From assembly GCA_016875595.1 (NCBI GenBank), contig VGPI01000044.1:1-12142 (forward strand): a DNA stretch of 12,142 bases, given 5' to 3'. Within the stretch, counting starts at the first letter, position 1. Every line of letters begins with the position of its first letter. Source of the stretch: Candidatus Cloacimonadota bacterium (GTDB lineage: Bacteria; Cloacimonadota; Cloacimonadia; Cloacimonadales; Cloacimonadaceae). Shown here piece after piece: positions 7,918-12,142 of this stretch. The notes under the pieces were generated by a model. The model did no database searches. It was not told the DNA's origin and was given only the letters and a program-made list of their open reading frames with translations. The position numbers were made by a program, and so were the translations under genes.

Positions 7918-7935
7918 TTGGCACGCTCTTTGCAA
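7918..7935 (+). promoter_or_regulatory. Sigma-54 (-24/-12) promoter
   Basis: TTGGCACG (7918-7925), CTCT, TTGCAA (7930-7935). This matches the sigma-54 consensus TGGCACG-N4-TTGCA at every position, with the invariant GG (7920-7921) and GC (7932-7933) exactly 10 bases apart. Transcription should start near 7945, giving a leader of about 30 bases before the ATG at 7975. Confidence 0.88.
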
Positions 7936-7964
7936 TTATGAGGATCAGAACATAAATGAGACAT

Positions 7965-7970
7965 GGAGGT
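7965..7970 (+). promoter_or_regulatory. Ribosome binding site deciding the PDZ-protein start
   Basis: GGAGGT lies 4 bases before the ATG at 7975. The in-frame ATG at 7963 overlaps this site and is rejected as the start. Confidence 0.7.
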
Positions 7971-7974
7971 AAAC

Positions 7975-9141
7975 ATGAAACGCAGAATGATGATATTATT
8001 CATGATGGTGCTGGTGCCGATCCTGGTAATGGCACAGAACACTGAGAACAAACCGAGGATCACCATATCCATCGACGATCCTGATCTGATGGGAGTTCCC
8101 AATGCATCGCTGGTACAGGTGCAGCGGGAGATCATCATCAAATCCGGTGCAGGTGAACAGGCCTTCATAGGGATCTATACCGAAGACCTCAACTATCCGA
8201 AAGCACAGGAACTTGGTTATATGGAGCTGTATGGGGTGCTGATAACCGGTGTGGTGCCCAATAGTCCAGCCTGGGACGTGCGCCTGATGGATGATGACAT
8301 CTTGATGGAGATCGACGGCAAGATCGTGGTTAACTATAAGGAATTTGATAAGATCCGAAAGTACTACCGCCCGGGTGATGAGGTCAAGCTCAAGATCTTC
8401 CGCTCCGGCGAGGTCCAACTGATCGATTTTACGTTTGGTCAGCGCGCCAGCCGCACTTCGGCACCGGATGAAAAGGTCAGGGCATCGCTCACCGTTGGTT
8501 TTGGCGGCGGTTCTTACCTACCCTACTGGATCGATCTGGATATGACCGACGTCAATAAACTGATCACCGACCTGGGAATGAAGTCAATACCGGATAATGG
8601 TTTTGTGATGCATGGCGGTGGCGGAAAAGGCTCCCTGGGCAAGGGTTATTTCATCGGCGGAGTCGGTGCCGGATATACTGATAACTCACAGCGCGTCGAT
8701 CCCAACGATTCTACTTATACGAATAAGATGGTCTATTCCATTGGTTTCGGTGGCGTTACTCTGGACAAGCGCTTTGCCATCAGCCGGACTTTTGTCGGCT
8801 CGCTTGGCTTCATGCTCGGCGGTGGCAGTCACAATCTGGAATTGATCCATAGCAATGGCTTGTATAACTGGAATGACATAACCGGCACGATGTACCAATC
8901 CAACAACACTAAGCTCAATATCACCAAGAGTTATCTGCTCGTTCAACCCAGGGCAGAACTGTTGGTGCGGCTATTGAACTGGCTTGCATTGCGCGGCGAA
9001 GTCGGCTACCTTTATGGCTATCCGGTGACCGATGACTGGAAGGTCTCCGGTATCGGCGAAGACACTTTTGATATCCAGAACAGTCCCAATACCAAGATGC
9101 AAAGCATCACCTTCAGTGTCGGTCCCTGGTTCGGGTTTTAA
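7975..9141 (+). CDS. Secreted PDZ-domain protein with outer-membrane-barrel-like C-terminus
   Basis: A 388-residue exported protein of unknown function. Residues 1-20 are a signal peptide (M-K-R-R, hydrophobic core, cleavage after V-M-A). A PDZ-type domain lies at about 60-158: F-I-G-I-Y, G-V-L-I-T-G-V-V-P-N-S-P-A-W, D-D-D-I-L-M-E-I-D-G-K, R-P-G-D-E-V-K-L-K-I-F-R. The rest (about 160-388) is Gly- and aromatic-rich with alternating hydrophobic strands and ends W-F-G-F. A C-terminal Phe is the usual assembly signal of outer-membrane beta-barrels; this reading is inference, and a soluble beta domain is possible. It sits alone between a perfect sigma-54 promoter and a rho-independent terminator, so it is probably a single-gene unit switched on by an activator. 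No protease or other catalytic motif is seen. Confidence 0.82.
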   Translation: MKRRMMILFMMVLVPILVMAQNTENKPRITISIDDPDLMGVPNASLVQVQREIIIKSGAGEQAFIGIYTEDLNYPKAQELGYMELYGVLITGVVPNSPAWDVRLMDDDILMEIDGKIVVNYKEFDKIRKYYRPGDEVKLKIFRSGEVQLIDFTFGQRASRTSAPDEKVRASLTVGFGGGSYLPYWIDLDMTDVNKLITDLGMKSIPDNGFVMHGGGGKGSLGKGYFIGGVGAGYTDNSQRVDPNDSTYTNKMVYSIGFGGVTLDKRFAISRTFVGSLGFMLGGGSHNLELIHSNGLYNWNDITGTMYQSNNTKLNITKSYLLVQPRAELLVRLLNWLALRGEVGYLYGYPVTDDWKVSGIGEDTFDIQNSPNTKMQSITFSVGPWFGF

Positions 9142-9195
9142 TCTTCTCAGAATTCACGACAACAAGTACATCGAAAAACCCTCCTGACCCCCCCG

Positions 9196-9221
9196 AAAGC
9201 CCCTGTCAAGGGGCTTTTTTT
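9196..9221 (+). terminator. Rho-independent terminator after the PDZ-protein gene
   Basis: AAAGCCCC (9196-9203) pairs with GGGGCTTT (9210-9217) around TGTCAA, and the 3' arm runs into seven Ts (9215-9221). It lies 54 bases after the stop codon. Confidence 0.92.
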
Positions 9222-9228
9222 AGGTACC

Positions 9229-9269
9229 GTATAGTATAAGTTAACTGAATATGATACAAGCATGTTAAC
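9229..9269. promoter_or_regulatory. Possible distal operator elements
   Basis: GTATAGT (9229-9235) repeats the 7-mer at 9331-9337 in the repressor promoter, and ATGATAC (9251-9257) recurs at 9358-9364. Two GTTAAC palindromes occur at 9240-9245 and 9264-9269. These may be extra binding sites for the downstream repressor, but short AT-rich words also recur by chance. Confidence 0.3.
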
Positions 9270-9323
9270 GCCAGAATTATAAGCATTGCTAAACAAGGTG
9301 CGGAGTATCCGGCGAAATAGTCC

Positions 9324-9351
9324 TTGACAAGTATAGTGATACTGATATTAT
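9324..9351 (+). promoter_or_regulatory. Sigma-70-type promoter of the S24 repressor gene
   Basis: TTGACA (9324-9329), 16-base spacer, TATTAT (9346-9351). It lies 50 bases before the ATG at 9402. Confidence 0.75.
9330..9343. promoter_or_regulatory. Operator-like dyad between the -35 and -10
   Basis: AGTAT-AGTG-ATACT is a perfect inverted repeat lying in the promoter spacer. A further half-site, GATACT, recurs at 9360-9365, 22 bases downstream of the copy at 9338-9343. The position suits repression by the protein encoded just downstream (autoregulation); that link is inferred. Confidence 0.55.
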
Positions 9352-9389
9352 CGATCCATGATACTAAATATTGCATTAGTTATGCTAAA

Positions 9390-9395
9390 AAGGAG
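9390..9395 (+). promoter_or_regulatory. Ribosome binding site deciding the repressor start
   Basis: AAGGAG lies 6 bases before the ATG at 9402. It rules out the in-frame TTG at 9324, which is the first base of the -35 element. Confidence 0.8.
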
Positions 9396-9401
9396 ACCGA
9401 T

Positions 9402-10130
9402 ATGACTGGAGAAAGGATCAAACAGATCCGCAGGCATTTGGGGCTTTCTCAACAGGAATTTGCGGCTGCCCTCAAGGTCAATCCGTCAGCCGTATCCCAG
9501 ATGGAATCAGACCGGATCCGGCCTTCCCTGGATACAATAATCAATTTATCCCGGCACTACAGGGTCAATCTGCACTGGTTTCTTACCGGCAAGGGTGGTA
9601 TGTTTGAGATTGTTCCCGCTACCCCCAAAGAGGCTCCGGTAAACCGGCTTGACCGCCTGCAGAGCTTTCTGGATGCGCAGTTGAAGGAAATCATTCAGAC
9701 CCGTGAAGAAGTGCTGAATGCGGATGTGACGGATATTCCGGTCACGGGAGAGATCGCTGCCGGTCAGGCCGTTGAGAGTATCGACACCGTGCTGGATTTT
9801 GTCACGGTGCGCAAGAGCGTTATCAATGGCATCATCGCTGACTACATGTGCCTGCGGGTGAATGGACACAGTATGGAACCGGAGATCCGTCATAATGACG
9901 TCGTGCTGATCCGTCAGTCGCAGGACTGGGTGAAGCTGGTCGATCGGATCTGTGCGGTGCGGATCGATGGTTCAGTCACGCTGAAGAAACTGACCCTGGA
10001 TGACCGGAGGAAGTACATCGTGCTTGTTTCGATCAATGAGGAGTTTCAGCCGATGGTCATCAATCCGGAAGAGCACCAGGATATCAATCTCCTGGGCTAC
10101 CTGTATTTCCTTTACCGGAAGCTGAGTTAA
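9402..10130 (+). CDS. XRE-family HTH, S24-peptidase (LexA/CI-like) repressor
   Basis: A 242-residue self-cleaving transcriptional repressor. An XRE-type helix-turn-helix fills residues 4-62 (L-S-Q-Q-E-F-A-A-A-L, then P-S-A-V-S-Q-M-E at 28-35 as the recognition helix). A linker follows (about 70-108). The C-terminal S24 domain (about 110-242) carries the parts needed for autoproteolysis: the A120-G121 cleavage pair in E-I-A-A-G-Q, nucleophile S157 in N-G-H-S-M-E-P, and K195 in V-T-L-K-K-L. Proteins of this design (phage CI, HdiR-like, LexA-like) repress until RecA or a similar signal triggers cleavage. Its own promoter contains an operator-like dyad. No phage genes are visible in the window, so it may control the host's damage response, a distant prophage, or only itself. 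It is not LexA proper, because its HTH is XRE-type rather than winged-helix. Confidence 0.9.
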   Translation: MTGERIKQIRRHLGLSQQEFAAALKVNPSAVSQMESDRIRPSLDTIINLSRHYRVNLHWFLTGKGGMFEIVPATPKEAPVNRLDRLQSFLDAQLKEIIQTREEVLNADVTDIPVTGEIAAGQAVESIDTVLDFVTVRKSVINGIIADYMCLRVNGHSMEPEIRHNDVVLIRQSQDWVKLVDRICAVRIDGSVTLKKLTLDDRRKYIVLVSINEEFQPMVINPEEHQDINLLGYLYFLYRKLS

Positions 10131-10159
10131 AAAGAACCGGAGTGCTATTCACACTCCGG
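10129..10159 (-). terminator. Rho-independent terminator of the enolase transcript
   Basis: CCGGAGTG (10137-10144) pairs with CACTCCGG (10152-10159) around CTATTCA. Read on the - strand the stem is followed by TTCTTTTT (complement of 10129-10136). The T tract overlaps the stop codon of the converging repressor gene. On the + strand nothing T-rich follows, so it mainly serves enolase. Confidence 0.82.
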
Positions 10160-10178
10160 CTCGGGATTACAATATCGG

Positions 10179-11459
10179 TCAGAGTTGGCGGATAACCGCT
10201 CTGCCGGGATAGATGGCAAGGTCCCCGAGCTGTTCCTCGATCAGGAGCAGGCGGTTGTATTTGGCGATGCGCTCAGAGCGGGACAAGGATCCGGTCTTGA
10301 TCTGTCCGGTGTTCATAGCCACCGCCAGGTCTGCCATGAAGGTGTCACAGGTCTCGCCGCTGCGATGCGAGACAACCGTTGTCCAGCCGTTGCGATGAGC
10401 GAGATTGATCGCTTCGATGGTCTCGGACACGCTGCCGATCTGGTTCAGCTTGATCAGGACAGAATTGGCGCAATCGAGGGCAATCCCTTTCCTGATGATC
10501 TCCGGATTGGTCACGAAGATATCGTCGCCCACGATCTGGATACGGCTGCCCAGGCGTTCATTTAACTTGACCCAGCCATCCCAGTCACCCTCTGCCAGTC
10601 CGTCTTCCAGGGAGGCAATAGGGTATTTGTCGCAGAGGCGGACGTAATAATCGATCATCTCATTGCTGGATAGTTTCTTACCTTCGGCATCGAGACAGTA
10701 TTTACCGTCTTTGTAGAAACTGCTGGCAGCGGCGTCGAGAGCGATAAATACGTCCTTTCCGGCTTTGTATCCGGCTTTTTCGATAGCTTGCACGATCACG
10801 ATCAAGGCATCCTCATTGGAAGCGAGATTGGGAGCAAATCCGCCTTCGTCGCCGACGGAGGTCGCCAGTCCTTTACCGTGCAGGATCGCTTTGAGGGTAT
10901 GAAAGACCTCGGCATTCATCCGGAGCCCTTCCCGGAAGGTCGGTGCACCCAAAGGCATGATCATAAACTCTTGAATATCGACGTTGTTATCGGCATGAGC
11001 GCCACCATTGATGATATTGGACATGGGTACGGGCAGGACTTTGCCACTGGTGCCACCCAGATAACGGTGGAGCGGGATGCCCAGTTCCATTGCCGAAGCA
11101 CGTGCCACCGCCATCGAAACGGCAAGGATGGCATTGGCACCGAGCCGGCCCTTATTAGGCGTTCCGTCCAGATCGAGCATAACACGGTCGAGTTTTTCCT
11201 GCTCGGTTGATTCCAAGCCATTCAGGGCGGGATAGATGATCTCATTGATGTTTTCCACGGCTTTGAGCACACCCTTGCCCAGATAGCGCTTCTTATCGCC
11301 ATCGCGGAGCTCCAGCGCTTCATTTTCACCGGTGGATGCGCCGCTGGGTACAGCGGCATTACTGATCACGCCTGATTCCAGATGGACATCCGCCTGCACC
11401 GTTGGATTACCGCGGGAATCAAGGATCTCCCTGGCTTTGATATACATTATTTCGGACAT
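10179..11459 (-). CDS. eno: Enolase (2-phosphoglycerate dehydratase)
   Basis: Glycolytic enzyme converting 2-phosphoglycerate to phosphoenolpyruvate, cytoplasmic and Mg-dependent. It has 426 residues (E. coli 432). The N-terminal domain opens I-K-A-R-E-I-L-DSRGNPT and contains the mobile loop S-G-A-S-T-G-E. The barrel domain has the expected active-site segments: G-G-A-H-A-D, G-D-E-G-G-F-A-P, the metal ligands in I-A-L-D-A-A-A, S-L-E-D-G-L and V-G-D-D-I-F, the catalytic Lys in the enolase signature V-L-I-K-L-N-Q-I-G-S, S-H-R-S-G-E-T and I-K-T-G-S. One oddity is Cys in S-G-E-T-C-D-T, where E. coli has Glu. AGGAGG sits 6 bases before the ATG at 11459, so the longer frame starting at 11519 is rejected. 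Confidence 0.98.
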   Translation of the reverse strand: MSEIMYIKAREILDSRGNPTVQADVHLESGVISNAAVPSGASTGENEALELRDGDKKRYLGKGVLKAVENINEIIYPALNGLESTEQEKLDRVMLDLDGTPNKGRLGANAILAVSMAVARASAMELGIPLHRYLGGTSGKVLPVPMSNIINGGAHADNNVDIQEFMIMPLGAPTFREGLRMNAEVFHTLKAILHGKGLATSVGDEGGFAPNLASNEDALIVIVQAIEKAGYKAGKDVFIALDAAASSFYKDGKYCLDAEGKKLSSNEMIDYYVRLCDKYPIASLEDGLAEGDWDGWVKLNERLGSRIQIVGDDIFVTNPEIIRKGIALDCANSVLIKLNQIGSVSETIEAINLAHRNGWTTVVSHRSGETCDTFMADLAVAMNTGQIKTGSLSRSERIAKYNRLLLIEEQLGDLAIYPGRAVIRQL

Positions 11460-11465
11460 TTGTTT

Positions 11466-11471
11466 CCTCCT
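11466..11471 (-). promoter_or_regulatory. Ribosome binding site of enolase
   Basis: AGGAGG on the - strand (CCTCCT on +), 6 bases before the ATG at 11459. A full consensus site, as expected for a highly expressed gene. Confidence 0.85.
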
Positions 11472-11516
11472 GTATAAGTTCAATTTATGGATAGCTAACC
11501 ACGCAGCGGACACCAA

Positions 11517-11552
11517 CACCGTGGGCTTGACCGAAAGATAAGCCGGACGGTG
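11517..11552 (-). other. Hairpin between the SPFH gene and enolase
   Basis: On the + strand CACCGT (11517-11522) pairs with ACGGTG (11547-11552), and GGCTT (11524-11528) pairs with AAGCC (11540-11544), with a small internal loop and an 11-base apical loop. It lies in the leader upstream of eno, 21 bases after the SPFH stop. There is no T run on either side, so it may be an mRNA processing or stability element in a shared transcript rather than a terminator. Confidence 0.45.
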
Positions 11553-11572
11553 GAATCGCAGAATTGGTCGGG

Positions 11573-12142
11573 CTATTTCCTAAATATTCCCTCCATCGTT
11601 TTGAGCGATCCGAGTAAAGCCGTGGATTCATAGGGAACAACGACGGTTTTATCGCCTTGCTTGACGATCTCATGGAAGGCGGCAACATACTTCAGTGCGA
11701 TCTGGTACTGTGCCGGATCGGTGGATGTATCACGGACGGCTTCGGCAATTAGTTGGATCGCTTTGCGTTCGGCATCGGCGACCAGGAGTTTGGCTTGGGC
11801 TTCTCCATCAGCACGGGCGATCTTGGCTTGTTTCTCACCATCGGCGACACGGATCTGATATTCACGTTCTCCATCTGCCTGGAGGATCTTGGCACGCTTG
11901 TCACGTTCAGCACGCATCTGTTTTTCCATGGCGGTCTTGATCTCTTCGGGAGGCAGGATGTCCTGCAGTTCCACGCGGTTGATCTTGACGCCCCATTTAT
12001 CGGTGGCTTCGTCCAGGATGTCCCTGAGCTTGGCATTGATCGTATCGCGGGAAATGAGGGTCTTATCCAGTTCCAGCCCGCCGATCACGTTACGGAGTGT
12101 GGTCTGGGTCAGTTTTTCGATCGCTTCTGGCAGGTTCCCGAT
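11573..12142 (-). CDS. SPFH/band-7 (stomatin/paraslipin-like) protein, 5' end outside the window
   Basis: C-terminal 189 residues of a membrane-associated scaffold protein of the SPFH family; the N-terminal membrane segment lies beyond the window end. The frame is open to base 12142, with I-E-K-L-T-Q-T-T-L-R-N-V-I-G before the GTG at 12088, so that GTG is not a true start. The band-7 core shows L-R-N-V-I-G-G-L-E-L-D, I-S-R-D, W-G-V-K-I-N-R-V-E-L-Q-D-I-L-P-P. A charged coiled coil follows, built on an 11-residue repeat: ADGE, ADGE, ADGE, then ADAE. The conserved A-E-A-V-R segment and a C-terminal V-V-V-P-Y-E complete it. Proteins like this form oligomers at the inner membrane and often pair with NfeD or FtsH-type proteases; no partner is visible. 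It lies 113 bases upstream of enolase on the same strand with no clear terminator between. Confidence 0.92.
   Translation of the reverse strand: MGNLPEAIEKLTQTTLRNVIGGLELDKTLISRDTINAKLRDILDEATDKWGVKINRVELQDILPPEEIKTAMEKQMRAERDKRAKILQADGEREYQIRVADGEKQAKIARADGEAQAKLLVADAERKAIQLIAEAVRDTSTDPAQYQIALKYVAAFHEIVKQGDKTVVVPYESTALLGSLKTMEGIFRK

Noticed and set aside
9240..9269. Pair of GTTAAC palindromes as an attachment site or operator
   Set aside because: Six-base AT-rich palindromes are common by chance; there is no integrase or longer core to support a site-specific role.
9324..9401. N-terminal extension of the repressor from the TTG at 9324
   Set aside because: This TTG is part of the -35 TTGACA. 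AAGGAG before the ATG at 9402 gives a normal XRE N-terminus.
10185..11210. Several + strand open frames across the enolase gene
   Set aside because: Enolase on the - strand is unmistakable; these are shadows.
11460..11519. N-terminal extension of enolase starting at 11519
   Set aside because: A consensus AGGAGG directly precedes the ATG at 11459, and the protein from there matches enolase length and N-terminus.
11460..11572. Sigma-70 promoter for enolase on the - strand
   Set aside because: Only weak -35/-10 candidates with poor matches were found; not enough to call.

Overview
The window reads as a stretch of chromosome from a Gram-negative-type (diderm) bacterium of the FCB group. Candidatus Cloacimonadota is my best guess. 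The reasons are a secreted enzyme ending in a YPNPF-type type IX sorting/FlgD-like domain, SurA and outer-membrane-type proteins, a textbook sigma-54 promoter, and the string pgpA - yajC - def - fmt - DUF116. This placement is inference from protein style, because no rRNA or other marker is present.

Layout. From 23 to about 7534 everything is on the + strand: a SurA-like periplasmic chaperone, phosphatidylglycerophosphatase A, YajC, peptide deformylase overlapping methionyl-tRNA formyltransferase, a two-helix membrane protein of family DUF116, a membrane-anchored trypsin-like (HtrA/Deg) protease without its PDZ domain, and a large secreted metallophosphoesterase. A 440-base gap follows. It holds a perfect 27-bp-arm palindrome and then a sigma-54 (-24/-12) promoter with upstream dyads, which drives a secreted PDZ protein whose C-terminal half looks like an outer-membrane barrel. 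A rho-independent terminator closes that unit. Next comes a stand-alone XRE plus S24 (LexA/CI-like) self-cleaving repressor with its own sigma-70-type promoter and an operator-like dyad between the -35 and -10. The last two genes are on the - strand: enolase, and upstream of it the 3' part of an SPFH/band-7 (stomatin/paraslipin-like) protein cut by the window end.

How the genes fit together. Much of the + strand block serves the cell envelope and protein maturation: chaperoning and degradation in the periplasm (SurA-like, Deg-like), protein export (YajC), phospholipid synthesis (PgpA), and formyl-Met handling (Def/Fmt). The phosphoesterase and the PDZ-barrel protein are exported products.

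The non-coding layer is the most interesting part. A small hairpin with a conserved 7-base purine loop (GAGGGAA / GAGGAAA / GGAGAAA) and a CGCT...AGCG stem top occurs in three separate intergenic places (about 1281, 3977 and 5679). The stem bases vary while pairing is largely kept. The copy near 5679 sits exactly where the protease gene ends without its PDZ domain and where the phosphoesterase reading frame gains an odd N-terminal extension. All calls come from reading the sequence; no database search was possible.
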